64,000 nt of DNA, taken from assembly GCF_900537175.1 (NCBI RefSeq), contig NZ_LS999835.1, positions 385,001 to 449,000 of the forward strand, read 5' to 3'. This DNA is from Lentilitoribacter sp. Alg239-R112 (GTDB lineage: Bacteria; Pseudomonadota; Alphaproteobacteria; Rhizobiales; Rhizobiaceae). A program made the translations under genes and the position numbers. Below, piece by piece: positions 44,825 through 55,558 of this stretch. The notes beneath the pieces are model-generated. The model ran no database searches. It saw only the letters and a list, made by a program, of their open reading frames with translations, and was not told the DNA's origin. How positions within the stretch are numbered: position 1 is the first letter of the stretch; the number at the start of each line of letters is the position of its first letter.

Positions 44825-46003
44825 ATGGCAGAAAAAACAAATAGAAGTACTTTAACTATCCCACTGTTAAGTGTTGGTTTTAGACCGTTCTTTCTGCTTG
44901 CATCAGGATATACGGCTTTCAGCATGGTTTTATGGTTGCCTTATTTTCAAGGTGAACTGGAACTATACACCACATTTACTGTTGTTGATTGGCACATTCA
45001 TGAGTGGCTTTTCGGTTTCCTACCGGCAATTATAACGGGATTTCTTCTGACGGCAGTTCCAAACTGGACGGGTCGTCTGCCGATACGTGGTATATCGCTG
45101 GCTTTTCTAGTATCTATCTGGATTTTTGGGCGTATTGCCATCTCATTTTCAGATCTGATAGGCTGGCTTTTTACCGCACTGATCGACTGTTCGTTCCTGA
45201 TACTCGTTGCGCTCCTTATCGCACGCGAAGTAATAACGGGGAAGAACTGGAAGAATTTAAAGGTGCTTCTTCCGCTTTCAATCTTGGCACTGGCAAATAT
45301 CTTCTTTCATATTGAAAGTGCTTTTCATGGCAGTACTGACATCAGTAGACGTTTTGGAATAGCCGCGAGCATAGCCCTTATACTCCTCATTGGAGGGCGC
45401 ATTATACCAAGCTTCACAAGAAATTGGTTAGTTCGAGAGAACCCAGGAAAGCTACCTAAACCATTTGGAAAATTTGATATGTATTCAATTGTAATGAGCA
45501 TAATCGCACTACTATGCTGGATTGTGTTTCCAAATGTACTGGCAACAGGAATATTGCTTATTTTAGCAGGTGTTGTGCAGTTCATTCGGTTGTGCAGATG
45601 GGCGGGACACCGAACATGGTATGAGCCTTTGGTTGTGATTTTGCATCTAAGTTACTTGTTTATCCCGATCGGATTTCTTCTATTAAGTCTGGGTATATTT
45701 TTCCCCGAAACTGTTCCACTTGCTGCTGGCATTCACATTCTTGGGGTAGGTGCAATAGGAGGTATGACCCTTTCGGTTATGATGCGAGCATCACTTGGTC
45801 ATACTGGCCAAGACCTTAAGGCCTCTCCATTTTCGGTTTTAATATTTGCTGGCCTTGTGGTGTCTGTGTGTGCAAGACTTTTTCAAGCTTTGTCGATAGG
45901 CGATTATGAACTTATGTTCACCATTTCTGGTGTGGCTTGGATTTTCGCTTTTGGTGGTTTCGCGTTATCTTATGGTCCAGCACTGTTAAGACCAAAAGGC
46001 TAA
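44825..46003 (+). CDS. nnrS: NnrS-family haem-copper membrane protein
   Basis: This 392-aa protein has about twelve membrane helices and the NnrS signature VDWHIHEWLFGFLPAIITGF with conserved histidines. NWTGRLPIRG and GIHILGVGAIGGMTLSVMMR follow. NnrS proteins protect against nitrosative stress during denitrification and are commonly controlled by NnrR-type regulators, like the one divergently encoded here. It is convergent with the end of the nos operon. Confidence 0.92.
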   Translation: MAEKTNRSTLTIPLLSVGFRPFFLLASGYTAFSMVLWLPYFQGELELYTTFTVVDWHIHEWLFGFLPAIITGFLLTAVPNWTGRLPIRGISLAFLVSIWIFGRIAISFSDLIGWLFTALIDCSFLILVALLIAREVITGKNWKNLKVLLPLSILALANIFFHIESAFHGSTDISRRFGIAASIALILLIGGRIIPSFTRNWLVRENPGKLPKPFGKFDMYSIVMSIIALLCWIVFPNVLATGILLILAGVVQFIRLCRWAGHRTWYEPLVVILHLSYLFIPIGFLLLSLGIFFPETVPLAAGIHILGVGAIGGMTLSVMMRASLGHTGQDLKASPFSVLIFAGLVVSVCARLFQALSIGDYELMFTISGVAWIFAFGGFALSYGPALLRPKG

Positions 46004-46032
46004 CCTTTCTCGGAACATCAATCCTAATTGTG

Positions 46033-46051
46033 GTTTAGGGTGTACCTAAAC
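46033..46051. terminator. Possible bidirectional terminator between nnrS and nosX
   Basis: A 7-bp stem GTTTAGG / CCTAAAC with a 5-nt loop (GTGTA) lies in the 134-bp gap between convergent nnrS and nosX. No T-run follows on either strand, so it is a weak candidate. Confidence 0.35.
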
Positions 46052-46137
46052 ACCACTCGTTAAAGTGAAAGGCGGTCTGATTTGAAGCAATGATAAAATC
46101 GACCTTTGCCCAGTAGCTTTATCTATCGTTTACCCAT

Positions 46138-47088
46138 TCAACTTTGGTGCTTAAATTCTTCTCCGCTATTAAACTTAGCCAACAAGAGCGTATTTTGAAA
46201 TCGGACAAGCATGTCTTCAATTTGACTTTCATTCATCAAAGATGCGGCAGTTGAAATACCATCTGCGAGCGAAGCTGATTTATTTATGACACTTATGCTT
46301 TGCCAAAGGTTCTGGCCGGGTATTCCATGTTTGGGGTCCAAGATATGTCCAATATACCCATCGAATGTTGTGCCATTTACAGATGATGTTGCAATTGATG
46401 TGTCCGACAGCGGGACTATTTTATCTGCAATATCCCGGTCTGCATTCGATAAACTCACATTCCAAGGCTTACCTCGCTCATTTTGGCCAAGGGCTGAGAT
46501 TTCACCCATCTTTACAACCGCATTTCGCAAACCTTCTGATTTGAGAACCTGCACAATACGATCTGTTACGAAACCCTGAGCAATACCATTTAAAGTCAAT
46601 GCCATTGCAGGCATAGCAAATTGGATCACTTGAGTGGAATGTTCCACATTATCCCAACCCACTAACTTAAGTTTCTGTTCTAATAAATTGCGTGGTGGGT
46701 GGCCTTTATGTTCCGCATAAATCTGCCAAAGCGGCTGTATAGTTGGGTCAAAATATCCACCACTGGCGTCATGAATAAGGTCGATGGTTGAGAATAATGA
46801 TACTAGCTCAAGCGGGGGATTTTCCAGCAGACCAAATCGGTTTAGTCGCATCAATGCACTATTTGACCTGTAAAGACTAAAGATATCTTCAAGTCGATTT
46901 ACTTCATCGACTACGAGTTTAATAACTTGCTTCGCATCATGCTCTGCCATGTCTGAGATAATAAGCTGCGAGTCAGCCCCCAAAACAATGCCTTTCCAGT
47001 TTACTGGTTTAACGTGAGCCGAGTATGTTGAAGTTGCAAACGTCGCACCGGCAGCAATGGTTATGAATCGCCTTCGATTTATACTCAT
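46138..47088 (-). CDS. nosX: NosX, ApbE-type FAD:protein FMN transferase
   Basis: This 316-aa ApbE-family protein has an N-terminal Tat-like signal (SINRRRFITIAAGATFATS), the segment RLEDIFSLYRSNSALMRLN and the flavin/metal site YIGHILDPKHG. It attaches FMN covalently to a threonine in target proteins. Here the target is NosR, whose N-terminal domain has the acceptor sequence SGATVT. It overlaps nosL by four bases and is the last gene of nosRZDFYLX. Confidence 0.92.
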   Translation of the reverse strand: MSINRRRFITIAAGATFATSTYSAHVKPVNWKGIVLGADSQLIISDMAEHDAKQVIKLVVDEVNRLEDIFSLYRSNSALMRLNRFGLLENPPLELVSLFSTIDLIHDASGGYFDPTIQPLWQIYAEHKGHPPRNLLEQKLKLVGWDNVEHSTQVIQFAMPAMALTLNGIAQGFVTDRIVQVLKSEGLRNAVVKMGEISALGQNERGKPWNVSLSNADRDIADKIVPLSDTSIATSSVNGTTFDGYIGHILDPKHGIPGQNLWQSISVINKSASLADGISTAASLMNESQIEDMLVRFQNTLLLAKFNSGEEFKHQS

Positions 47089-47627
47089 TGAACGCTTCCT
47101 GTCGTCTGGTGATTAATATCAACGGGCCCTAGGACATATTCATCAGGAATATCATCAAGTTTTACGATGGTTCCGCCGTTCTCAAACTTAAAAGCCAGCG
47201 CACCCTCCATTGAATCAAATGGGATTGTTTCAGGCGCGCCCATGCCGCCCGTTGCGTTGCTATTTATTACGAAATATGCCTGATTTATATCTATCCATGC
47301 GTTGTCCCCCGGTGCTGCCCAGCTGGCAGCTTTAGACATGTCATGGACATAGATTGCTGCAATTTCAAAAGTTTCTTCGGGTAGTCGCGTATAAGCCACT
47401 GCATCGCGAACCTGTGAGAACCAGATTGGAAACTTTATGTTTTTGAGATGAATTTGAGCTTTCGGGCCTTCATGTTCAAGAATGTTCATATTGCAGTAAT
47501 GGCCAACTGCTTCTTCCGTCATTGCGATAGCATCTGGTACATTCGTGCTCGTGCTTTGACCACTACACCCTGTCAAAACAAGTGATGCTAGCAGCGCTGA
47601 AAATTGGGTTAGATGTTTTACATTCAT
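47085..47627 (-). CDS. nosL: NosL, copper-binding lipoprotein
   Basis: This 180-aa lipoprotein (lipobox LVLTGCSGQ) has the NosL copper motif VGHYCNMNILEHEGPKAQIH, in which the Cys and Met bind Cu(I). The ATG at 47627 overlaps the nosY stop (ATGA); a longer reading from 47681 lies inside nosY and would bury the signal peptide. NosL passes copper to the CuZ site of N2O reductase together with NosDFY. Confidence 0.92.
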   Translation of the reverse strand: MNVKHLTQFSALLASLVLTGCSGQSTSTNVPDAIAMTEEAVGHYCNMNILEHEGPKAQIHLKNIKFPIWFSQVRDAVAYTRLPEETFEIAAIYVHDMSKAASWAAPGDNAWIDINQAYFVINSNATGGMGAPETIPFDSMEGALAFKFENGGTIVKLDDIPDEYVLGPVDINHQTTGSVQ

Positions 47628-48454
47628 GGCTGAACCCTCTTTAAAATTACGGTTGAGATAACAAGTGCAACACCTGTCCAAACTAATGGGCTTAACATGG
47701 CAAATTTAGGCGCTAATGGCATTTGCTGCCCTCCTGAATCCAGCCCCGTCGAAAACCCCGATGTTTCGATGGCCGACATATTAAAAACTCGAAATGCATC
47801 GGCTGGATTGAGAAGAAGAAAGTATGGGAAGAGCACCTTTGCGAAATATCCATCGACACTTATGAGTAATCCCCCAAGCAACGCCAGATCATAAAGGACA
47901 ACAGTAAATAGCCAGATTGAGATGGCCACGGCAGCAGCGGTGCCTGTTTGGCGAACGCTCGTGCTTGCGACATAACCAATGGCGATGAATGTTCCACCCA
48001 AGATTATGCTTGTTCCAATCAGGCGGGTGAGATCAACTAAACTAGACCAAGGTGTTTCAGGATTGAAAAAAAATGAAACACCTCCAGCTGCGCCATAACC
48101 AATGATAACGGCGAGTGACAGGACAAAAAGGTGTCCCAAAAATTTTCCCAATAGAACGTCGGCGCGCGAAACCGGAGTTGCAAATGTTAACTGCAACGTG
48201 CCTTTATCTATCTCGCCGGCAATCGCGTCAAACGACAATAACAGGGCGATGAGAGGAACAAGATATACAGTTAACGTGGATAGGCTCGCTACTACAACTG
48301 TCAAACTGTCAGTTTTGGTGGCTCCCGTAGGTGCACTCCCCAGAAGAACAAGAACGAGTGCAAAAACCAATAAAATAACAGATGCCAGAACAACCCAACG
48401 ATTGCGAATGCCAATGCGTATTTCATTTTGGGCAATCGTAATAACAGAATGCAT
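47624..48454 (-). CDS. nosY: NosY, ABC-type membrane protein for N2O reductase maturation
   Basis: This 276-aa ABC-2-type permease has about six membrane helices (VVLASVILLVFALVLVLLG; LTVYLVPLIALLLSFDAIAG; and others) and the segment IDKGTLQLTFATPVSRADVL. It forms the NosDFY complex with the NosF ATPase and periplasmic NosD, coupling ATP hydrolysis to assembly of the copper-sulfide CuZ centre. One-base and four-base overlaps with its neighbours show tight coupling. Confidence 0.92.
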   Translation of the reverse strand: MHSVITIAQNEIRIGIRNRWVVLASVILLVFALVLVLLGSAPTGATKTDSLTVVVASLSTLTVYLVPLIALLLSFDAIAGEIDKGTLQLTFATPVSRADVLLGKFLGHLFVLSLAVIIGYGAAGGVSFFFNPETPWSSLVDLTRLIGTSIILGGTFIAIGYVASTSVRQTGTAAAVAISIWLFTVVLYDLALLGGLLISVDGYFAKVLFPYFLLLNPADAFRVFNMSAIETSGFSTGLDSGGQQMPLAPKFAMLSPLVWTGVALVISTVILKRVQP

Positions 48455-49362
48455 TACATATCCTCGCTTTGTTCAGATGCGGAAAAATGTCGATAAATTT
48501 CATCCAGGGTGGGAGTAAATATTTCGACATCATTGATGGCGTTTCCCAAACTCGATATCTCCGCCAAATTTTTCATTTTTGAAGATTGCGAACATGAAAA
48601 TTCCACAGATGAACCATTAATTCTTCGCCCCCCAAACTGCTCGTACACATTTTCGATCATGTCTGGTTTTGAACTAATTCTAATCCGAATGGGTAAGTTT
48701 GCTGCTGCCTGCAATTGGGATAACGAACCATTGGCTACCAAGGCGCCTTTACGCAGAATTGCCACTCGATCAGTTTTGGCTTCCAACTCGCTCAAACCGT
48801 GTGAGGATAAAAGCACAGCGGTCCCTTTGACTGATACATCCGAGATGATTTGATAGAATCGCTGCCGAGAGATCGGATCAAGACCTGATGTTGGTTCATC
48901 AAGTAGAAGCAGTTTGGGATCTCCAATCAGAGCCTGCGCTAACCCCAATCTCTGACGCATGCCTTTGGAATATGTTCCACATGGCCGATTAGCTGCTTCA
49001 ACCAGGTCAACTTTCTCAAGGGATCCGTTCACATCAGAGAACGAGGCTTTTTTTAATTTGGCGTAATAGGAAATGATTTCTCTGCCTGTCAGCATTTTTG
49101 GGAATGCTATGCTTTCCGGTAGATATGAGATTGCTCTTCTTGCGTCCTTGCTTCCAGGTAGGTGTCCCATAATTTCGACATTGCCACTATTTGCTGATAG
49201 AAAACCCAATACGATGCGAAATAGTGTTGTTTTCCCAGCACCATTGTGCCCCAGTAATGCGACACGTTCACCTGGCTTAAGCTCTATGGAAACCTCATTC
49301 AGCGCTTGTAACGACTTGAACTGCTTTGAAACACAATTGGTTCTAAGTATCGGGGTTACCAT
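48454..49362 (-). CDS. nosF: NosF, ABC-type ATPase
   Basis: This 302-aa protein has one ABC domain: Walker A GHNGAGKTTLFRI, signature YSKGMRQRLGLAQAL (SKGM-type as in NosF) and Walker B LLLLDEPTSGLDP. A C-terminal extension of about 90 residues is typical for this drug-export/maturation class. It drives the NosY channel. It shares one base with both nosD and nosY. Confidence 0.93.
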   Translation of the reverse strand: MVTPILRTNCVSKQFKSLQALNEVSIELKPGERVALLGHNGAGKTTLFRIVLGFLSANSGNVEIMGHLPGSKDARRAISYLPESIAFPKMLTGREIISYYAKLKKASFSDVNGSLEKVDLVEAANRPCGTYSKGMRQRLGLAQALIGDPKLLLLDEPTSGLDPISRQRFYQIISDVSVKGTAVLLSSHGLSELEAKTDRVAILRKGALVANGSLSQLQAAANLPIRIRISSKPDMIENVYEQFGGRRINGSSVEFSCSQSSKMKNLAEISSLGNAINDVEIFTPTLDEIYRHFSASEQSEDM

Positions 49363-50624
49363 TATATCCTACCTTGAATTCTTTTTGCCGCCATGCTTGC
49401 ATTAAAAGTAGGTTTCATACGAGGTTGCTCATCGATAACACCGCCTGGCAACAAGGATGGAAACTCTTTTTGTGCCCATTTAATGAGTTGAATTGCGGGG
49501 CTCCCCAGTAGTAATTTGGCGGTTGGTTGTGTCCATAATATTTGATCCATCGTATCGTTTGGTCGAAACGCTTGATCAGCGATATTATCGCCGTTTACAT
49601 CAAATGCTGCATGATCGCTCCAAAAATTACCCCGCCAATCATGATCGCGAGAGCCAACATATTTGACCTGAATGCGATTGCCGATAAATGAGTTTCCAAC
49701 GATCTCATTGCGTTCAGAACCTGCAGTAAAATGTATCCCTATCGGACAGCCTTCAAAGTGATTGTCTCGTAAAATATTTTTATTGGCGTTGTACATGAAC
49801 AGGCATTTCTTCCCGCCGTTTTGGATAACATTTCCTTTAACAATTGCTTTGTTGGCATAGTTGAGCATGATGCCATGATCGCGATCACCTATTGATAAGT
49901 TGTTTTCAATTTTGACATGGGTTGTGAACATAATGGCATAACCAAGGTGATTTCCAATTGACACATTTCCAGAAACTTCACTTTTGTCTGCATACATGTA
50001 ATGCACAGCAAATCGCAGGTCTTCGAAGCGGTTATTGGTAAATGTGTTCTCCCGGCTTGAATTGACAAATATGCCGTCGCGCCCATACTTAATTTTGTTA
50101 TTCTCGACCCGTGCGCCTGGCGCGTTCCAAACATAAACCCCATTACCTCGTCGGTTCATGCGTCGACCTTGCCGCCCAATTATCGTATTGTTTCGCACCA
50201 GTGCATTTCGTGCCCCATGAACATCAATGCCGTACAAATTGCCTTCTAAATAGTTATTCTGAATAATAGCATTTGCAGCTTTTTTCGTCAGTTGAACACC
50301 ACTATCTATGGTTTTATGGTTGGAGCCTGAGCCTGTCAGGTGCAAGCCTGAAATCACAACATCAGGAACATCAACACGGATAACAGAACCCGTTTCTGCA
50401 CCGATAATATTAACATCGCCATTTCCATGAATTTCAATGGATTTGGTAAGCGTAAAACCGCCCACATAATCTCCGGCCTCAAGAATTAATCGGTCACCAG
50501 AGTTCGCCATTTCGATGGCCCGCACCAATGCATTTTTTCCGGGTTTAACAATCTCATCTGCAGCCATAACAGATGTAGAAAGCAAAGTTACCCAAAATAA
50601 ACTAATTATGATGCGAGCTAACAT
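49362..50624 (-). CDS. nosD: NosD, periplasmic maturation protein for CuZ
   Basis: This 420-aa secreted beta-helix protein has a signal peptide (FWVTLLSTSVMAADEI) and repeated CASH-type rungs such as NAIIQNNYLEGNLYGIDVHG, NTIIGRQGRRMNRRGNGVYV and NRFEDLRFAVHYMYADKSEV. It carries copper from NosL to apo-NosZ. It begins 15 bases after nosZ. Length and order agree with other nos operons. Confidence 0.93.
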   Translation of the reverse strand: MLARIIISLFWVTLLSTSVMAADEIVKPGKNALVRAIEMANSGDRLILEAGDYVGGFTLTKSIEIHGNGDVNIIGAETGSVIRVDVPDVVISGLHLTGSGSNHKTIDSGVQLTKKAANAIIQNNYLEGNLYGIDVHGARNALVRNNTIIGRQGRRMNRRGNGVYVWNAPGARVENNKIKYGRDGIFVNSSRENTFTNNRFEDLRFAVHYMYADKSEVSGNVSIGNHLGYAIMFTTHVKIENNLSIGDRDHGIMLNYANKAIVKGNVIQNGGKKCLFMYNANKNILRDNHFEGCPIGIHFTAGSERNEIVGNSFIGNRIQVKYVGSRDHDWRGNFWSDHAAFDVNGDNIADQAFRPNDTMDQILWTQPTAKLLLGSPAIQLIKWAQKEFPSLLPGGVIDEQPRMKPTFNASMAAKRIQGRI

Positions 50625-50639
50625 TGTCTTCTCCGTGGT

Positions 50640-52559
50640 TTAGCTTGAGCGTGGCTCAACAAACATCCGGCCGCGCATTTCCATGTGAAGTGCATGACAG
50701 AACCACTGGCAGTAGAACCAGTGAACACCGGGTCGATCTGCAGTGAATGTGACAGATGCTGTTGCTTGCGGAGCAACTTCCATCGCGACTCCGTAGTTGG
50801 AGATACAGAAACCGTGCGTAACGTCATCAACATCATCAAGATTAGTGACATAGACTGTCACTTCATCTCCTTGTTTGACGGTGAATTTTTCAAGGCCAAA
50901 CACTGGGGCAACAGAGGTCATATACACTCTGACTTTGTTGCCATCGCGGATCACCACATCGTCAGATTCGATATCAACGCCATCTGCTTCTGCCTGAGCA
51001 ACCGCATCAGCAAAAACCGGATCTGCTCTGTCCCAAACATTAACAGGTTTCACAATGTCAGAGCGAACAATAATACTGTCATGTGGTTCAGCGAAGGTTG
51101 GGCCATCATGAACAACTTTCATATCATCACTTGAGATATCAATGAGCTGTTCGTTCTCTGGTTTCAGTGGACCAACGTTGATGAAGCGATCTTTTGAGAA
51201 CTTGTTCATTGAAATAAGCCACTCGCCGTCTGCATCGGCGGTTTCACCCATAGATGTAGAGTTATGACCAGGTTGGTAATGAACATCGACCTTTGAAATA
51301 ATCGGATCAACATCTTCACCGGCATAAGCCTTAACGGCCTTATCAATATTCCACTTCACAACTTGGCTATCGAGGAACAAAGTTGTAAATGCATTTCCTT
51401 TGCCATCAAATGCTGTATGTAGCGGCCCTAAGCCGAGCTCTGGTTCGCCTACAATTGCAGAACGTGGATCTGCATCGCTTGCAAACAAAGCATCTAGTTT
51501 AGTCACGTCGATAATTGATACAGTCGGAGATAATTTTCCTGCGATCATGATGTGTTTTTTATCCGGGGCTGCATTTACCCCATGTGGACTGTTTGGAATA
51601 GGAATATAGCGTGTATATTTCTTGTTGGATCCCTTACGACCGTCGATAACAGGAATGCCGTTGAGCATTTCTACATCACCAGAAGCGACCCCTTTTTCGA
51701 TCTCTTTGAGATTAAAGACAACCACATGATCAAGCTCACTCTCAGTCATCTCTGCAAGGTTCATACCCATCTCTGAATTGTAACTTGTAGAGAAAGCATA
51801 TTTCCCCTGATAGTCGCAATCAGTGTTATCTAAGTTCCCGGACACTTTGACTTGCCAGGCGACCTTCATTTCATCACCATCAATAGCGGTAAAAATATTC
51901 ACATATGTGGATGGATCATCGAGAATTTTACCATCATTGATAAGCGGAGCTTCATGCTCACCATTTGCAAACACATACCCCGTACGCGGATACTTTTGAG
52001 GGCGCATACCATGAATATCGTGCGCGTTTGGAATTTCGATAATTTTATCGCATTTCATCACATCGCAGCGGATGCGTGCAACACGCGTGTTGGCTTTGTC
52101 ATTAGCAAAAAGATAACGCCCGTCATATGTGCCTTCAGTGAATGACATATGCGGATGGTGAAGATCACCATTATCATAAGTTTTCATGCCTTTTGCAGCC
52201 AGGAACTCTTTTGTTTCATCTGTGAGGTTTTCAGTTAGAATTTTTAAGCTCTCGTTAGTTTGTCCCCAACCTGTTGCAGAACAACGATTAAAAACAGGAA
52301 TTCGCATAAGCTCGCGCATTGATGGAAACCCCAAAACTCTAACTTCACCTGATTGACCAGATGACCAGAACCCATAATATGGATCAAGTTCACCAGGTGA
52401 TAGATTTGCCTTTGGTGTTGCGGCATTGGCTTTCGTGACACCGACGTTCGGGAGCATATCTGTTCCCACTCCCGTTCCTGCTATCACTGCCCCTGCGGCA
52501 CCAGCTCCAAGCAATGTTCTGCGTGAAAAGCCTTTTTCTTTAGTTTCTTCGGCTGACAT
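50640..52559 (-). CDS. nosZ: Nitrous oxide reductase (clade I)
   Basis: This 639-aa periplasmic enzyme reduces N2O to N2. It has a Tat signal ([20 protein letters not shown]), so it is clade I. The seven-bladed propeller supplies CuZ histidines (in [52 protein letters not shown] and others). The C-terminal cupredoxin domain has the CuA ligands Cys617, Cys621, His625 and Met628 in [13 protein letters not shown]. All key residues I checked are present. It sits between nosR and nosD and requires NosDFYL for copper assembly. Confidence 0.97.
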   Translation of the reverse strand: MSAEETKEKGFSRRTLLGAGAAGAVIAGTGVGTDMLPNVGVTKANAATPKANLSPGELDPYYGFWSSGQSGEVRVLGFPSMRELMRIPVFNRCSATGWGQTNESLKILTENLTDETKEFLAAKGMKTYDNGDLHHPHMSFTEGTYDGRYLFANDKANTRVARIRCDVMKCDKIIEIPNAHDIHGMRPQKYPRTGYVFANGEHEAPLINDGKILDDPSTYVNIFTAIDGDEMKVAWQVKVSGNLDNTDCDYQGKYAFSTSYNSEMGMNLAEMTESELDHVVVFNLKEIEKGVASGDVEMLNGIPVIDGRKGSNKKYTRYIPIPNSPHGVNAAPDKKHIMIAGKLSPTVSIIDVTKLDALFASDADPRSAIVGEPELGLGPLHTAFDGKGNAFTTLFLDSQVVKWNIDKAVKAYAGEDVDPIISKVDVHYQPGHNSTSMGETADADGEWLISMNKFSKDRFINVGPLKPENEQLIDISSDDMKVVHDGPTFAEPHDSIIVRSDIVKPVNVWDRADPVFADAVAQAEADGVDIESDDVVIRDGNKVRVYMTSVAPVFGLEKFTVKQGDEVTVYVTNLDDVDDVTHGFCISNYGVAMEVAPQATASVTFTADRPGVHWFYCQWFCHALHMEMRGRMFVEPRSS

Positions 52560-52588
52560 AATATGTTCCCCTTTCCGAATGTGAACAT

Positions 52589-54817
52589 TTATGGATTTGG
52601 AGAAGCGCGACTGGCCTTTGCAGCCGCGCTGTCCGGTGGTAAATTTGCTAGTTTGTTTTTGCTTCTAAATTTTGCACGCTTCTCCTCAGAGATGATGCAA
52701 ACCGGGCATTTGGTTTTGCTTTGGTACAGCACCTGACAATGCAGACACTGATGGCATTCATTCGGGTTGATATGACCCTCTGGATGGATAGCTTGAACCA
52801 TGCATTCTTTCGCGCACCGAGTGCACGGGTCGCCACATTCTTTATAGCGCTTGAGCCAATCAAACATTCGTAGACGGCCTGGAATTGCTAATGCCGCACC
52901 AAGTGGACATAAGTACCGGCAATAAAAGCGCTCTATAAATAGTCCGGCGCCAAGCAGCGCAACAGCGAATAGAACATATGGCCAAGAGCGATCAAATTTA
53001 AGAATGATGGCCGTTTTAAACGGCTCAATTTCAGCATATTGCTCAGCTAATTCTAATGAATAGAGTGATAAGCCAAATAGACCTAAAAAGACCATATATT
53101 TGATTGGCCACAGGCGTTCGTGAATGCCCCACGGAACAATATATTGCGGGATTTTGCAGGCCCGAGCGATTTTGTTTGTTAGTTCCTGCAAAGCCCCAAA
53201 CGGACATAGCCAGCCGCAGAAAACGCCTCGGCCCCAAAATAGAAGGGATGCTGCAACTGAGAACCAAAGGATAAAAATCAACGGGTCCATCAAGAAAGCG
53301 GACCAAGAGAATTGAGATGTAAGTGCTGCAAAAAACGCCATAATATTAACGACTGAGAGTTGCGCATTTGCGTACCAACCAAGCACTAATAAAGTGAATG
53401 TTAGGAATCCAATTCTGAACCAATAGGTGAATTTTTCATGACGCGTAACTTGCATCTGAAAAAAGAACACACCGGTTAACACCGTGAGTGCTACAACAAG
53501 CAGTGCAACTTCGATCTGTTTCTGTTCCCAAATGCGTTTCCAAAGATGACTTAGTTCATCTGGGTTTGAAGAGGCAAAGCCAAGGTTTGAATTTGAATCT
53601 TCATGTGTTGGCTCAGTCCCTTTTACAATCTCAGTGTGTCTATCAGGAATTCGATAGCCAAGGTCAAACGTAATGAACGCCTTATCGATGGCGCCCACGG
53701 CTCGTTGTACAAGTAGCTGTAAACGGAATGGTTTTGTCGGTTCAAATTCCATATCAGCAGGAATTTTGAATATATCGAGTTCCGTAAATGATGGTGCATC
53801 ACTAGGTGCCAAACGACCCAAACGACGATGTTGTTTATCAAAAAAGCGAGCAGATTTATCACCCTGAATAAGTTGTATGCGATCGAAGATGCCTCCGCGT
53901 ACATAACCTGAACCTTTGAAAGAGTATTCGCCGCGACCCAAAACAAGAATTGCATCCTGACCATCATCAAGCCATTCAACTAAATTGTTATATTCATCAT
54001 CACCCAAGAGAGTACGCCCAATTTCAGGTGCGCTTATCAGTGCGACATGCATATCGATGAACGTATCTTCTGGATCTCCTTTATCAGGACGTTTGATCGC
54101 ACGCGCATCTCCACTATCAATAAAGGCTTGATTAATTTGACTGATATCTAGTTTAAGCGCTCGGGAAGATCCGTCCCCCGCTAACGTCTGCCAATTCGAA
54201 ATGGCTGCATTATCAGTAGTTGTGAGCGTCTTTTGAGGACCGCTGGATTTTAATTCCGGTTCCAATCCACCAAGTCCTAATTGACGAGCAACCTTCAATC
54301 CTGCGCGAACAATTGAATCATCAATCACCATTATGGTGACAGTCGCACCTGAAACAATATCCAGATCATGCGCGAAACCGCCTGCGCTTGCCTCTTTTAT
54401 CAGGTCCAGCCCTGCATATTTTTCGGTTACAGCCTGAATTTTTTTATTTGGAATGCCTATCAGGACGATAGGTTCTGAATGCTTGACTAGCTTTACACCC
54501 GTCACCTTTGCATTGTTATCAACACCCATAATAACGTGAATAGGCTTGCCTGAATATCCAGTTGTAGTCACAAAATCTGAAGTTAGAAAGACATATCCAA
54601 CAACTTCATTGTTCTTCATTGCGGGGATAACTGGCAAGTTGCTTTGTAACACACCCAGACTGCTTGCGCCTGGTACGAGCTCGGTCACGTCTATGTCATC
54701 CAAAAATTTAGTGACAATTGGCGCAGCAAAAGCAGATTGCAAACCTATCAATCCTAACATTAGAACTAAAAATAGTGCTGTTTTCAGTCTGCATAGATTT
54801 TCTTTAAGCGTGCACAT
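52589..54817 (-). CDS. nosR: NosR, membrane flavo-iron-sulfur protein for N2O reduction
   Basis: This 742-aa protein has a signal peptide and a periplasmic FMN-binding domain whose SGATVT motif (about residue 160) is the flavin attachment site served by NosX. Several membrane helices carry [13 protein letters not shown] and [11 protein letters not shown]. The cytoplasmic C-terminus has two 4Fe-4S motifs ([19 protein letters not shown]). It supplies electrons for, and supports expression of, N2O reductase. It is the first gene of the nos operon. Confidence 0.95.
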   Translation of the reverse strand: MCTLKENLCRLKTALFLVLMLGLIGLQSAFAAPIVTKFLDDIDVTELVPGASSLGVLQSNLPVIPAMKNNEVVGYVFLTSDFVTTTGYSGKPIHVIMGVDNNAKVTGVKLVKHSEPIVLIGIPNKKIQAVTEKYAGLDLIKEASAGGFAHDLDIVSGATVTIMVIDDSIVRAGLKVARQLGLGGLEPELKSSGPQKTLTTTDNAAISNWQTLAGDGSSRALKLDISQINQAFIDSGDARAIKRPDKGDPEDTFIDMHVALISAPEIGRTLLGDDEYNNLVEWLDDGQDAILVLGRGEYSFKGSGYVRGGIFDRIQLIQGDKSARFFDKQHRRLGRLAPSDAPSFTELDIFKIPADMEFEPTKPFRLQLLVQRAVGAIDKAFITFDLGYRIPDRHTEIVKGTEPTHEDSNSNLGFASSNPDELSHLWKRIWEQKQIEVALLVVALTVLTGVFFFQMQVTRHEKFTYWFRIGFLTFTLLVLGWYANAQLSVVNIMAFFAALTSQFSWSAFLMDPLIFILWFSVAASLLFWGRGVFCGWLCPFGALQELTNKIARACKIPQYIVPWGIHERLWPIKYMVFLGLFGLSLYSLELAEQYAEIEPFKTAIILKFDRSWPYVLFAVALLGAGLFIERFYCRYLCPLGAALAIPGRLRMFDWLKRYKECGDPCTRCAKECMVQAIHPEGHINPNECHQCLHCQVLYQSKTKCPVCIISEEKRAKFRSKNKLANLPPDSAAAKASRASPNP

Positions 54818-54873
54818 GTGAACCCATCTTCATTTCTGAAGACAAGCCTTATCAGTTCGCATAAATGCGTTCT

Positions 54874-54887
54874 TTGTGCTGCAACAA
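54874..54887. promoter_or_regulatory. FNR/NnrR-like site upstream of nosR
   Basis: TTGTGCTGCAACAA fits TTG-N8-CAA with half-sites TTGTG and TTGTT (complement). It lies 57-70 bases before the nosR ATG, a sensible distance for an activator at about -41.5. With an NnrR-like gene about 10 kb away, it is the best candidate site for NO- or oxygen-linked control of the nos operon. Confidence 0.5.
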
Positions 54888-55046
54888 ACTTCTTTCTTGA
54901 AAGCTGTTTGTTTGCAATTTCAATGTCTCATCAACCGATCTTCCTCTGATGGACTCCGCATCAATGAGGAAGATCGATATAGTATCGATTTATGAGTTCT
55001 TGGCCTTCGGAAAGGATTGCTCTGTAAAGCAACCTAGACCGACTCA

Positions 55047-55451
55047 TCATGTTGAGAATGATGGTGGGCCAGTTTGCGGAGCCCCTTCAAACCGAATAGA
55101 CTTTGATAAGTTTATAGTATTATCTGAAGGGGCAGTTGCCTTGAGGTTGCTGGCAACACGTGTAAACAATTCTGGTGAAATGTGCAGAGCTGCTGCTTTG
55201 ACAAGAGTGCAATATGGACAGCCTTTTGCGTAGGCATTTTTTTCACCGTTTTCTCCGCTAATGCAAATAACAGGAACGGTTCCATCTGGCAGCGTATAGG
55301 CAGACAGATCTGCAGTTTGTTCAGTCTCAGAGGCGATAACAGGCCTGTGTGCAAAGCTGGTCCATACCATTGCAATCGCGCAAAGGATTTTAAGTGCTTT
55401 ACAAATGTTTCTACCTATCTTCAATTGTATCCCGCCGGGTAGGTGTATCAT
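55047..55451 (-). CDS. DUF2946-like secreted or anchored cysteine protein
   Basis: This 134-aa protein has a hydrophobic N-terminal segment (ALKILCAIAMVWTSFA, about residues 19-34) followed by a short domain with LPDGTVPVICISGENGEK and a CxxC motif (GCPYCTLVKAAALH). This resembles DUF2946 proteins, often found near copper or haem transport genes. The function of that family is not established. It lies upstream of nosR in the same direction and 1 kb from zinT. A metal-related role is possible but unproven. The start could be further downstream. Confidence 0.6.
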   Translation of the reverse strand: MIHLPGGIQLKIGRNICKALKILCAIAMVWTSFAHRPVIASETEQTADLSAYTLPDGTVPVICISGENGEKNAYAKGCPYCTLVKAAALHISPELFTRVASNLKATAPSDNTINLSKSIRFEGAPQTGPPSFST

Positions 55452-55558
55452 ACATCTTCATACCGATATCATACCCAGATGGTGATTGAGTTTGTCGCAG
55501 CGCAAACAAAAATAATTTTGTAGGAATTGGGTTGCCGCCAGAATTACTTCACATTGGA

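Noticed and set aside
54949..55233. 94-codon ORF on the plus strand upstream of nosR
   Set aside because: It is antisense to the DUF2946-like gene, which has a plausible membrane segment and CxxC motif.
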